Shown here: one piece after another, positions 1 through 8,199 of the stretch | Layout: every line of letters begins with the position of its first letter | How positions within the stretch are numbered: the first letter of the stretch is position 1 | NCBI RefSeq assembly: GCF_007859915.1 | Contig: NZ_SJPM01000002.1 | Span: 623,919-687,918, forward strand | Direction: 5' to 3' | From: Neorhodopirellula pilleata | GTDB taxonomy: Bacteria > Planctomycetota > Planctomycetia > Pirellulales > Pirellulaceae | DNA length: 64,000 nt | The notes under the pieces: generated by a model | The model's input: the letters and a program-made list of their open reading frames with translations, nothing else | What the model was told of the DNA's origin: nothing | The model's database searches: none | Made by a program: the position numbers and the translations under genes

Positions 1-427
1 CGATCAGCGATGCGTGGTTGAGCGCATCGGACAAGATCCAGTCGCCCTCACGGCACAGTGTCGAGATCACGCCGCTGCAAGCCGCATAACCTGACGGAAA
101 AATAACCGCCGCTTCGGCCCCTTCGAGAGACGCGATCGACCGGGCGAGACGTTCATGATGGGGCGTCCATCCGCACACCAGCGAACTCGCCGACGCACCG
201 GATGAAATGTGACCTGACCGCGTGAACTGTTGAAGCGATTGCTCGGCGACGATCCCCAAGTAATCGTTGCCGCCGAAATTGAGCATTCGCTGACCATCGG
301 AAGATCGCAAGTAAACGCCCTCGATGGTCATTGTTCGCAAATTTCGGCGGCGGGATTGTTCATCCGCCACTTGAAGCGACTCTTCGAATCGGCGAAACCG
401 ATGACGCGTATCGCCCGCCGGTTCCAT
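1..427 (-). CDS. Alpha-oxoamine synthase family enzyme (BioF/Kbl-like), partial at window edge
   Basis: Only the first ~142 residues are inside the window; the gene runs off the left edge. Translating the minus strand from the ATG at 427 gives the N-terminal part of a PLP-dependent fold-type I enzyme, with FGGNDYLG near residue 52, then GYAACSG and DALNHASLI, the hallmarks of 8-amino-7-oxononanoate synthase and 2-amino-3-ketobutyrate CoA ligase. The PLP lysine would lie outside. Family members condense an amino acid with an acyl-CoA; biotin synthesis (BioF) is plausible but the substrate cannot be decided from this fragment. The start ATG overlaps the stop of the upstream sulfatase (TGATG), which implies translational coupling. 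Confidence 0.85.
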   Translation of the reverse strand, partial: MEPAGDTRHRFRRFEESLQVADEQSRRRNLRTMTIEGVYLRSSDGQRMLNFGGNDYLGIVAEQSLQQFTRSGHISSGASASSLVCGWTPHHERLARSIASLEGAEAAVIFPSGYAACSGVISTLCREGDWILSDALNHASLI

Positions 428-2331
428 CAATGGGTTTCGCTGATCGTTTGCAATAGACGACCAACGTAGTCATTCCCTCGCCGAGGCGCGTCGCTGCGTT
501 TACCAGAAACGTCCTTCAAGGATCCGCCCGACAAACCGATCACCGAGTCGTAGTTGTTATCGATCACGTTGAGCGCGGCGATGGCAACGTAGTATCCGTT
601 CTCGGGCAGGTTCGCCAAACTCAATAGTTCCTTCGCCGCAGCGACCTTCTGTCCGTCGGCTCCAAACTCCAACAATGCTTCGGCAGCCGCAACACGAACG
701 GTTGGCGAAGGATCGCCCATTAAACTTTCGATAACGCCAACGGAGTTCTTGGCCAATTCATCGTCGACGACTCCGGCGTGCGATTGCAATCCGAGGTGCA
801 GGCCGCGGGCGGCCCAATATCGGATTCCAGAATCCTTGCTCTTGGCTCGGTTGGTCATGTTCTCTACCACCACATCATGAAACGCCCGCCATGCATCGCT
901 TGCGTCCCAAGCCGCATCGACCAGTTCCTCAATTCGAAAAGTGTCGGACGTCGCCATAGCGCGTGGTGCTTGTTTTCCAGCTCGTCGGTGCATTTCGGCT
1001 TCCGGCAAAACGCCCAGGTCGCGCGTGCGGATCATCCACTGCTTGAGCGCCGATCTCATCGCATCGAGCCGTTCGGCTTGATCCGGGTCGGTAGCTAAGT
1101 TGATCACTTCGTCGGGATCGGATTGTAAGTCGAACAATTCTTCGTCCGGCTTGGGTTGCCAAAACTTCGCTTGAGCTTCGTTTAATTTGCCCGCGTCGAA
1201 CATCTCTTTCCAAATCCGAGTCGTTGGCGTTTGAAACATATAATCGACGTGTTTCAAATAAGGGCGGTCCGGATAGAAATGTCGCATGTAGACGAATCGC
1301 CCGTCGGTGCAGCTTCGCACCATATCAATCCGCTCATCCATCCGACCCCGATATCCAAAGATGTAATCTTTCGCGGCTCCTTCGGACGCACCGCAAAACG
1401 GCACGCCTTGCATGTTGTCAGGTACTTTGGCACCGGCCAAGCTGATCGCGGTCGGTCCCATGTCCACGAAACTGACCAATCGCTCGGACAGCCCACCTGG
1501 CATGTAGTCTTGCGGCGCGAGATCACGGTAAGCGTCGGGAATGTGCAAGATAAACGGCACATGCAAACCCGAATTGAATGGCCATCGTTTACTTCGCGGC
1601 ATGCCGCTACCGTGATCGCCGTAGTAAAACACGATAGTCGAATCGGCCAGACCGTCTTTTTCGAGCTGCGCTAGCGTTCGGCCGACTTCGGCATCCATCT
1701 GTGTCAACCGATCGTAGTACTGCGCCCAGTCACGACGAACCTCGGGAACGTCCGGATGATAGACGGGAACTTTCGCCTTGGCGGGGTCATGAACCAACGT
1801 GTGCGGTTTGTTTCGAATCTGACTCTCATGACTGATCGTGAAATTGAAGATGGCAAAGAACGGCTGTTCCGGATCAGGGCGGTTACGCCAGTGGGCTTTG
1901 CGACCGCTCTCGTGCCATCCAGCTTGATCATCAGACTGGGCAAAGTTGTAGTCGGTCTTGCTGTTATTGGTGCAGTAGTAACCGGCATCTCGCAAGACTT
2001 CGGGATACAACTTCATACCTTCGGGTAGGTTCACGGCACTGCGCATGTGATGCCCGCCCAGGCTTGTGGCGTACATTCCCGAGATCAACGTCGTACGCGC
2101 CGGTGCACAAACGGGAGCGTTCGACCAACACGTCTTATACCGAAGGGATTTCGACGCTAGCGAATCCAAATTCGGCGTGTCGGCATATTGGTCACCGTAA
2201 CATCCGAGTTGCGGTCCGTTGTCTTCGCTCGTAATCCACAAAATGTTGGGACGTATAGAAACGTCCTCGGCGTGAGCGATCAGCGTTGTGGGAACCGCTG
2301 ATAGAAATAAGAGCAATAATCGAATCGTCAT
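427..2331 (-). CDS. Secreted Cys-type sulfatase with C-terminal HEAT-like region
   Basis: This is a type I sulfatase (formylglycine-dependent arylsulfatase fold). With the start at 2331 the protein begins MTIRLLLLFLSAVP, a typical signal peptide; the open frame extends upstream to 2403 but the extra 24 residues look non-coding. PNILWITSED follows the signal, with the metal-binding ED, and C75-A-P-A-R is the Cys-type maturation motif (CxPxR) whose cysteine becomes formylglycine. YGDHGSG supplies further active-site metal and histidine residues. The C-terminal ~120 residues look like alpha-helical HEAT repeats (AARGLHLGL, RVAAAEALLEFG). The natural substrate is unknown; planctomycetes use many sulfatases on algal sulfated polysaccharides. 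The 3' end overlaps the BioF-like gene. Confidence 0.93.
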   Translation of the reverse strand: MTIRLLLLFLSAVPTTLIAHAEDVSIRPNILWITSEDNGPQLGCYGDQYADTPNLDSLASKSLRYKTCWSNAPVCAPARTTLISGMYATSLGGHHMRSAVNLPEGMKLYPEVLRDAGYYCTNNSKTDYNFAQSDDQAGWHESGRKAHWRNRPDPEQPFFAIFNFTISHESQIRNKPHTLVHDPAKAKVPVYHPDVPEVRRDWAQYYDRLTQMDAEVGRTLAQLEKDGLADSTIVFYYGDHGSGMPRSKRWPFNSGLHVPFILHIPDAYRDLAPQDYMPGGLSERLVSFVDMGPTAISLAGAKVPDNMQGVPFCGASEGAAKDYIFGYRGRMDERIDMVRSCTDGRFVYMRHFYPDRPYLKHVDYMFQTPTTRIWKEMFDAGKLNEAQAKFWQPKPDEELFDLQSDPDEVINLATDPDQAERLDAMRSALKQWMIRTRDLGVLPEAEMHRRAGKQAPRAMATSDTFRIEELVDAAWDASDAWRAFHDVVVENMTNRAKSKDSGIRYWAARGLHLGLQSHAGVVDDELAKNSVGVIESLMGDPSPTVRVAAAEALLEFGADGQKVAAAKELLSLANLPENGYYVAIAALNVIDNNYDSVIGLSGGSLKDVSGKRSDAPRRGNDYVGRLLQTISETH

Positions 2332-2450
2332 TGTGGCTTGGATGGATTTGGGGAGGAGTTTGGGGAGAACCTCGAGCGAATTGATTGTAGTCGACCGAGA
2401 CAACCATGACAGCTTGTAGCTTGGTCAGGCGATTCTTAGTGGGCTGTCGT

Positions 2451-2529
2451 TTTAATCGTAACCCGACGCGTGAGCGAGGGATGAGCCAATATCAATAATC
2501 CCTTGCTTACGCAGCGGGTTACGATTAAA
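2451..2529. repeat. Palindromic intergenic repeat, GTAACCC-type family, copy 1
   Basis: Two 32-nt arms (2451-2482 and 2498-2529) are inverted copies of one another with 28 matches, around a 15-nt loop. The core is TTTAATCGTAACCCG...GAGCGAGGGAT. It is followed by ATCAACACGCCGCTAGC, the same type of flank seen at other repeats in this window (7890, 59671-59798). It sits between two minus-strand genes and could form a strong hairpin in RNA or DNA. It is a REP/MITE-like element by structure; no transposase is visible. Confidence 0.8.
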
Positions 2530-2540
2530 TCAACACGCCG

Positions 2541-3110
2541 CTAGCCACTGATTTCCAATAACATCCGCAGGTAACTCCGAGGCTCGGGATTGGTCAGCCC
2601 CAAACGATCGGCAAGCTCTTGCACTTCTTGCCTCGCCCGAGCGACTTCATCGATCGTAGGATGGTTGGATGCCAAAACGCGTTCAATTTCGGCATACTTG
2701 CCGACCACGTCGACATCGTCGATCGTGACCGTCATCGCGTCCGATTCCGAACCGACCCGGAATGTTTGGCGATCTTTCGAAACCGTGGTCACTCGTTGGA
2801 AACCGAGCTGAGTTAATAAATGCTCCATCGAAGTGCCGTCGGGATCGCCAGGATCCAACCGCCACTCGAGTTCCTCTCTCGCTTTCACGTTTGATCCCGC
2901 CAACTTCGGCCCCTTATAGGTAATCATTGGCTTGCCGTCTTCGCGTCGGATCCGCAACGCTTCGCTGGTTGCCGCGAAGTCACGGCACGGATGTTTGTAA
3001 TAGGTGTCATCGTTGCGATGCCGAGACACCAACACGCCTCCTTCAGCGACGACCCTGTGGATCAGCGCATCATGATCGTCCACGCGAAACTTCAATTCGA
3101 TTTCAAACAA
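2541..3110 (-). CDS. CYTH domain protein (class IV adenylate cyclase / triphosphatase family)
   Basis: The protein begins (M)FEIELKFRV, carrying the ExExK signature (E3, E5, K7) of the CYTH superfamily. Later come LRIRRED, ITYKGPK, REELEW and DDVDVVGKYAEIE, the charged strands that line the tunnel and bind triphosphate and metal. With 189 residues it has the normal family length. I chose the TTG at 3110: it places the ExExK strand at the very N-terminus and is preceded by AGGAAG at good spacing. The longer open frame to 3200 would run into the upstream gene. The 5' end overlaps the upstream secreted-protein gene by 19 nt. CyaB-type adenylate cyclase, thiamine triphosphatase or inorganic triphosphatase activity are all possible. 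Confidence 0.9.
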   Translation of the reverse strand: MFEIELKFRVDDHDALIHRVVAEGGVLVSRHRNDDTYYKHPCRDFAATSEALRIRREDGKPMITYKGPKLAGSNVKAREELEWRLDPGDPDGTSMEHLLTQLGFQRVTTVSKDRQTFRVGSESDAMTVTIDDVDVVGKYAEIERVLASNHPTIDEVARARQEVQELADRLGLTNPEPRSYLRMLLEISG

Positions 3111-4078
3111 GTCAGTCTTCCTAGGAACGCAGGTGTGCCTTCGGTCGTGATCCAAATCCGCGACCGGTGATCGACCGAGACCGCTTCGATTTGCTTCCAT
3201 TTCGGCACAGAGTACGCTTCAGGTACGCGGGCCAATTGAAGCGCCAACGTATCATCGACCGACCGCCGGTAACAGAACGCTTGCCAGTACGTGACCAACC
3301 ACACATCACCATTTTGTGGATCCCGATCCGCACCGGTCACGAAAGGTAGCGCCAACGTGGCGACGCGTTTGGCCATTACCGCCGTCGAGGACGATGGTGT
3401 CGACCACAGTGACATCGGAACCAAATAGACACCCGCGATCGGCAATGGATTCTTGGCCAAGAGGACGACGGCTTGCTCCGCAGGATCAAACCAGATCGCT
3501 TCGCAGTCGATCGCTTCGCCGGCATTCTGACCGCCGACGTTCGCGCCACTGGGGAAGCGCACGTTCAGTGATCGATATTCGTCGATTCCGAGCTCAGTGA
3601 CATTCCGTGGGTCCGGTTCATCGAATCGATAAAGCGTAATGTGGCCTCGGACGTGCCGATTGTCACCGCTATCGGCAACGATCAGTTGCGGGTTTGACGA
3701 GCCGGTTTCCAGGGCAGGAACACTCGTCATGGATTCCCAATCGATCGCATCGACGCCGACCAATTCACAACTACCGGTACGTGCTCCATTGGCGACGTCT
3801 AAGCAAAACAATCTTGCCAAATCACCCGAATCGTTATGCGTCCAAACGCATCCGGGATCCCGCATTGAAAACGACATTCCACTGCTCTCGTTGATCGCCG
3901 TGTCCGCAATGGTCGTTTGATCGGCGACCGGCGAAGTACTACCAAGCGGCGTGGGGACCGGAGGCTCGGCCAAGCCGGAACGACTTAGGCCGAGCCAAAT
4001 GAGAACGATCCACAGGCAACATCGCCAACTCCCTACCGAGTTGGCAGGCAGGACTTGGCGACTATTGGAAATACGCAT
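3092..4078 (-). CDS. Secreted protein of unknown function, beta-propeller/esterase-like
   Basis: A 328-residue protein with an N-terminal signal-type helix (CCLWIVLIWLGLSRSGLA, about residues 20-37). The mature part has the pattern CVWTHNDSGDLARLFCLD, DAIDWESM, LIVADSGDNRHVRG and EAIDCEAIWFD, repeated blades rich in acidic turns. This resembles secreted proteins annotated as esterase-like or phytase-like propellers, but I cannot name a substrate. The ATG at 4078 lies inside the 3' end of the PVC dehydrogenase gene (17-nt overlap), and its own 3' end overlaps the CYTH gene, so the three genes are almost certainly one transcript. Confidence 0.75.
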   Translation of the reverse strand: MRISNSRQVLPANSVGSWRCCLWIVLIWLGLSRSGLAEPPVPTPLGSTSPVADQTTIADTAINESSGMSFSMRDPGCVWTHNDSGDLARLFCLDVANGARTGSCELVGVDAIDWESMTSVPALETGSSNPQLIVADSGDNRHVRGHITLYRFDEPDPRNVTELGIDEYRSLNVRFPSGANVGGQNAGEAIDCEAIWFDPAEQAVVLLAKNPLPIAGVYLVPMSLWSTPSSSTAVMAKRVATLALPFVTGADRDPQNGDVWLVTYWQAFCYRRSVDDTLALQLARVPEAYSVPKWKQIEAVSVDHRSRIWITTEGTPAFLGRLTCLKSN

Positions 4079-6728
4079 GGTCCGGATTGCCGCCGCTGAG
4101 CAGGTAGGCGGTCAAATCCAAAACTTCTTCCTTCGTCATGCGATTAAAAAGCCCCGTCGGCATGGCCGAGACTTCAGAGACTTCCATCTCTTCGATCTCT
4201 TTGCGATCGACCGTCACGCGTTGATTGGGATTCGTTAGATCCGTATTGATGGTCAAGGTATCCCCGTTGAGGTTGACCACCACACCGGTGTGGATTTGGC
4301 CCGAATCGGTCAACACGAGCACCGAAGAGAACTGTTCGTTGATCACTTTGCTCGGATTGACCACTTGATCGAGCAGGTCATGCGGGGAATAGCGACGACC
4401 CGCCGACGTCAAGTCGGGGCCGGTCATTCCGCCTTGGTCACCGAATCGGTGGCAGGCATAACATCCCGAGGCGGCAAACATCTTTTGCCCGTTGACGAAG
4501 TCACGATTTGCTAAGCCGGTCTTGGTCGCGGCGGATAGTTCATCCAATGTCCATTCTTTCGATTCACGGCCCTCAAAAACCGCACCGAGGTTTTCGAGCA
4601 CTGATTTGCGAACCGGTTTGCGAGCAAGTAGTTCGGCCATCGAATTCTTTTCCTGCTCGGTGAGCGATGCGACCGCGTCGTTACGGATGAACTCGATGAA
4701 CTTCTCGAAACTCGCGCCGCCTTGATAATTGGCGGCTTTGAGGAACCATTCGAAATAAGCTTCGCGAAGTTCCGGGGTCCAACCGTTGGTTAAAAAACGA
4801 ATCGAACGTGCGTACTGCATTTGCTCTTCTTGCGTCGGCACCGATTCGATCAACGCGATCGCCTTGGCCGCCGTATTCTCCGCTTGCAAGTACGCCAGCG
4901 TCTCGCACAACAACCAATTCTGCTCGGGTGTCTTGGCCGGGAACAACGGATCGAAACTCGCGATCAATTGCTCGGTTAATGATGCGTTTGGCTTGCCGAA
5001 ACGATTCAGGGCGATCTGGGTGGTACGAACCAGAATCATCTGCGAGGTGCGATTCAGACTCGCCGCGTCGATCGAAACGATGGCCTCGAAAATCCGATTC
5101 TTGAGCGTTTCGTTTACCGGTGCCGATGCGTCGTTGCGGTGGTCTGGGCACACACCAGCCGCTCGGGACAATGCCAACAGAGCGGTGACTTGTTTTGCCG
5201 GATCGGATTCGGTCAATGCTTTTTCGGTCCATGTGTCGAGCGGTTGGTGCTCGATCGCCGTGCGGGCTGCGAAACGGATAAAGCGATCTGGATTGGACAA
5301 GTGAGGCCATGCGGCATCGATCGCCGCAGGATCTTGTTTGCCATGAAAGGATTCGAGTTGATGTCGCGTTTGTCGGGCTTCGTTGAACGTCGGTTCCATC
5401 GAAACCGGTGCGGTCGATTCATTACCGACGTAGGTCACGCGGTAGAGTCCCGACTGCACCCGCCGTCCGCCGATGGTGAAATACATCGCCCCGTCTTCGG
5501 GATGAATGATCGCGTCGGTGATCGGCAGCGGAGCCCCGGTCACGAACTCCTCCTTGGTCGCCTTGTAGGAAGAACCATCCGGTACCAAATGAACCGCGTA
5601 GAGTTTTCCCCAGCTCCAATCCAACGCGTAGAAGGCGTCCTGATACTTAGCCGGGAACTTGGCCCCGTAACCAAACGTTGTTCCCGTCGGCGATCCGGGA
5701 CCGATGTCCAATACCGGTGGCAAGTTGTCTTCGTAAAACGGCATTCGCTTGCCGGCACCATTACGCCATCCGAATTCGGCGCCGCTGGTCACGTGACAAA
5801 CGCGGGTCGGGCGATACCAAGGTGTGTTGAAGTCGTATTCCATGTCCGCGTCATAGGTGAACAGCTCGCCGTCTTTGTTGATCGACGCGTCGAAAATGTT
5901 CCGAAAGCCGTTCGCGAACGCTTCGAAGTGGGTTCCGTCCGGCGTGATGCGGTAGACGATCCCGCCGGGCGCCAAGACGCCACGATTGTGGCCTCGGCCG
6001 TCGGGCATGCTGGGCAATAGATGGTCTTCGCCCCAAATTTGCGGGACGGGCGAGGTGTCCGCGATCTTCGTCGGGATGGTGTTGTTGCCCGTGATCAGAT
6101 ACATCGACTCGCCGTCGAGCGTCGGTACTAAAGCATGAACGCCGTGGTCACTCTTGGATGACACTTCGCGTAGCGTTTCGACTTTGTCGAGTTGATCGTC
6201 GCCGTCGCTGTCGGTGATTCGATAAATTCCCGACGGCATTTTCTGTTCGTAGTCGTTCACGCCGACGTACAACGCACCGCGATACCAGATCATGCCGTTG
6301 ACACCGCGGATGTCGGCGGGAACCGGCTCAACGTCCGTCTCATCGATTTCCTCACCGATCGGCGGAGGCGTGATTCGATAAAGTCCGCCGAACTGATCAC
6401 TGACCAGTAATCTCCCGCGATCATCGGTGCACAGGTTCACCCACGAACCCTGATCCTGACCGGGCACCGAGTAAAGCAACTCGACTTCGAAACCGTCGAT
6501 CGCCTTGATCAAATCGATCGGGGTCGCCGTGTTCCCGTTAATTGCCGGTCCGACCTCACTCGAACGTTTCTTCTTTGGCTTGGCTTTAGCGGCGTCGGGG
6601 GCCTTCTTGTCCGGCGATTCGACGGCATGGACGCGACCGGTCGAGGTAACGCTGAAGTTCAAAAACAAAGCAAAAAACACGAGGCTACGCATGACGAGCC
6701 GGAGACCAATTCGAGGCATGGATAACAT
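4062..6728 (-). CDS. PVC-type membrane-bound dehydrogenase with C-terminal heme-binding domain
   Basis: A large exported protein typical of planctomycetes. After a signal sequence (VMRSLVFFALFLNFSVTS) and a Lys/Pro-rich linker, a six-bladed propeller of the glucose/sorbosone dehydrogenase type occupies about residues 70-430 (DGFEVELLYSV, LLVSDQFGGLYRI, GVNGMIWYRGALYVGVND, GHNRGVLAPGGIVYRI). An alpha-helical HEAT-like middle follows, then a c-type cytochrome domain with C756-Y-A-C-H760 and the downstream GMTGPDL segment. The protein probably oxidises sugars or alcohols outside the cytoplasmic membrane and passes electrons to its heme. I placed the start at 6728 (MLSMPRIG); the open frame to 6896 would translate repeat-derived DNA. 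Starts at 6719 or 6692 are also possible. Confidence 0.9.
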   Translation of the reverse strand: MLSMPRIGLRLVMRSLVFFALFLNFSVTSTGRVHAVESPDKKAPDAAKAKPKKKRSSEVGPAINGNTATPIDLIKAIDGFEVELLYSVPGQDQGSWVNLCTDDRGRLLVSDQFGGLYRITPPPIGEEIDETDVEPVPADIRGVNGMIWYRGALYVGVNDYEQKMPSGIYRITDSDGDDQLDKVETLREVSSKSDHGVHALVPTLDGESMYLITGNNTIPTKIADTSPVPQIWGEDHLLPSMPDGRGHNRGVLAPGGIVYRITPDGTHFEAFANGFRNIFDASINKDGELFTYDADMEYDFNTPWYRPTRVCHVTSGAEFGWRNGAGKRMPFYEDNLPPVLDIGPGSPTGTTFGYGAKFPAKYQDAFYALDWSWGKLYAVHLVPDGSSYKATKEEFVTGAPLPITDAIIHPEDGAMYFTIGGRRVQSGLYRVTYVGNESTAPVSMEPTFNEARQTRHQLESFHGKQDPAAIDAAWPHLSNPDRFIRFAARTAIEHQPLDTWTEKALTESDPAKQVTALLALSRAAGVCPDHRNDASAPVNETLKNRIFEAIVSIDAASLNRTSQMILVRTTQIALNRFGKPNASLTEQLIASFDPLFPAKTPEQNWLLCETLAYLQAENTAAKAIALIESVPTQEEQMQYARSIRFLTNGWTPELREAYFEWFLKAANYQGGASFEKFIEFIRNDAVASLTEQEKNSMAELLARKPVRKSVLENLGAVFEGRESKEWTLDELSAATKTGLANRDFVNGQKMFAASGCYACHRFGDQGGMTGPDLTSAGRRYSPHDLLDQVVNPSKVINEQFSSVLVLTDSGQIHTGVVVNLNGDTLTINTDLTNPNQRVTVDRKEIEEMEVSEVSAMPTGLFNRMTKEEVLDLTAYLLSGGNPDHAYFQ

Positions 6729-7336
6729 GGGGGATTTAGGAAGCGGCCGGAAGGTCGCAAAAGCAAGTTTCGGTAAAGCGAGCGTACAGTCTAAACACTC
6801 TCGATCCCAATAGAACCGCCCAATGGAGCAATTGATACAAGCCCGACGCGCGAGCGAGGGAATCGAATCCAAACCTCGCAATGCCAGCAACTCCACTCGC
6901 GTGCCGGTCTGTTGATTGAGTCGTTTAACGGCAAGCCGCAGGCGACAGAGTTTGAAAACGCAGGCGCCTGCGGCTTGCCGTTAAACGAAATACCGTCCAA
7001 AAGTGCACTAAATCAACAGACCGGTGCGCGTCGGGCTTGTATGTTTGCGGCGCAGCCGCCTTAAGTCTCAACCCGAAGAATTCGCTTGAACGGACCTCAA
7101 GTCTCATTGTGAACAAGGGGAGATGTCATTTTGACTACACTCGGGTTGTGGCTTCGGCGGCACGAGCCAGCAAAAAAGCCTCAAAACACGGTGTTTGCGT
7201 GCATTTGGAAGATTTTTGGCCGATTGGCCCTCGCCTTGCGTCTTCACAAAGGACCGAACGAGTTTCACGCGTTTTTGAAAGGGTGCCAAGTTGGCCTCAC
7301 GCGATGACACAAGTTCTTCTTGGGAGAATTAGGAAC
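6729..7336. other. Intergenic region with nested inverted repeats
   Basis: This 608-nt gap separates the minus-strand dehydrogenase from the small plus-strand secreted protein. It holds a 17-bp perfect inverted repeat (6835-6851 and 7026-7042, ATACAAGCCCGACGCGC) that encloses a complete palindromic element (6904-7024). The left 17-mer continues into GAGCGAGGGA, linking it to the GTAACCC-type family. From 7043 to 7336 I see no gene or clear hairpin; it probably contains the promoter and leader of the downstream gene. Confidence 0.6.
6904..7024. repeat. MITE-like palindrome, TTTAACGGCAAGCC family, copy A
   Basis: The ends are 14-bp perfect inverted repeats, CCGGTCTGTTGATT (6904-6917) and its complement (7011-7024). 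Inside are 24-nt perfect arms (6921-6944 and 6965-6988) with core TTTAACGGCAAGCCGCAGG and a 20-nt loop. The segment right of the inner hairpin contains AAGTGCACT. Copies B (7792-7890) and C (45189-45300) share the arms and flanks. Confidence 0.85.
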
Positions 7337-7726
7337 ATGTCTCGAATCACAAAGTGGCTTTCAATCCCGGCACTCGCGCTGGCATTGGTCTTGACGACCG
7401 ACACCACGCAGGCGGAGGCGGGCGGTTTTTCCATTAGCATCGGGGGTATTGGGTACGGCGGCTATGGCGGGTACGGCGCATCGAGCTACAGCAGCGGCTA
7501 TCGGGGATACGGCAGTCATCATGGCTACGGCGGATATCAGGCGTACAATAACGGCCATCATGCGTATGGCCCGATCGTTTACCCGAGCGTTTCACCTCGT
7601 TACGGTGTTGGCTATCGTGGGTATTCCCAGCCGCACTTGGATTACCACGCCCCGGCTTTGGTACCCCATCGCGGACACTACCACTACCAACCCGGCCATT
7701 ATGACCTGCATCACGGTCATCACTGA
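7337..7726 (+). CDS. Small secreted Gly/Tyr/His-rich protein
   Basis: A 129-residue protein starting MSRITKWLSIPALALALVL with a cleavage-type site around TTQAEA. The mature part is low complexity: Gly-Tyr repeats (YGGYGGYGASSY, YRGYGSHHGYGGY) followed by a His/Tyr-rich tail (RGHYHYQPGHYD, HHGHH). I chose the ATG at 7337 because it gives the signal peptide and has AGGA just upstream; the frame is open from 7037 but that part lacks coding character. Similar small proteins are common in planctomycetes and unassigned. The His-rich end could bind metal ions; the Gly-Tyr part suggests a structural or cell-surface role. It is flanked on both sides by same-orientation copies of one repeat. Confidence 0.75.
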   Translation: MSRITKWLSIPALALALVLTTDTTQAEAGGFSISIGGIGYGGYGGYGASSYSSGYRGYGSHHGYGGYQAYNNGHHAYGPIVYPSVSPRYGVGYRGYSQPHLDYHAPALVPHRGHYHYQPGHYDLHHGHH

Positions 7727-8199
7727 TCGTTCGGGTAAATGCAGAATTTTAAATGGTGGACCTCGATCGAGATCCCAATGGGGGCCAGCGGGCTGTTGAG
7801 TTAATCGTTTAACGGCAAGCCGAAGGCGTCGGCGATGCCCCTAATTGACGCCTACGGCTTGCCGTTAAACGAAACTGCTCAAACGTGCCCTGGATCAACA
7901 CGCCGCTTGCTTAGCCGCACGAGATTTCACCCAGAGACCCGACGGTGATGGGATTTGCGAGGTAGAGGATCAACGGATATTCGGTGGCGGTAGGGCTGTA
8001 CCACCAAAGCCGATTGTCCGACGTATGGGCCGACCGGCGAAGGTTTTTCGCCGCTCCATTATTGCAAAGTCGACCTCACCCAAGGATGCTTTGCTGGAAA
8101 GCGGGTCAACACGTTCAGAAAACCATCGCCAGTTTGAACTGGCGACGACCGTCACGGCCTGCTCGCAAACGTCACCTTTGAAACGCGAGAACGGCCCCA
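7727..8199. other. Intergenic region with one repeat; rest without recognisable features
   Basis: 473 nt before the polysaccharide cluster. The repeat at 7792-7890 is the only structured element I can support. The part from 7910 to 8199 shows no gene, no obvious terminator and no clear promoter; open frames there are short and have no recognisable product. It probably carries the promoter of the downstream cluster. Confidence 0.5.
7792..7890. repeat. MITE-like palindrome, TTTAACGGCAAGCC family, copy B
   Basis: 26-nt arms at 7805-7830 and 7847-7872 are inverted copies with one mismatch (25/26). The left end is CTGTTGA and the right end is ATCAACA followed by CGCCGCT. The segment right of the hairpin matches the corresponding part of copies A and C (AAACGTGC before the ATCAACA end). 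It is in the same orientation as copy A. Confidence 0.85.

Noticed and set aside
4681..6020. Long opposite-strand frames inside the PVC dehydrogenase
   Set aside because: They are Arg-rich, lack motifs and lie wholly within a gene with clear domains, so they are shadows of its codon usage.
6729..6896. N-terminal extension of the PVC dehydrogenase
   Set aside because: It would translate part of the ATACAAGCCCGACG repeat and precede the signal peptide by more than 55 residues.
7126..7330. Possible small RNA or riboswitch in the leader of the small secreted gene
   Set aside because: I could not find a convincing set of stems or a known aptamer core; left as unassigned leader.
7037..7336. In-frame upstream extension of the Gly/Tyr/His-rich protein (100 extra residues)
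   Set aside because: The stretch begins in repeat-derived DNA and has no protein character; the ATG at 7337 yields a normal signal peptide and has AGGA upstream.
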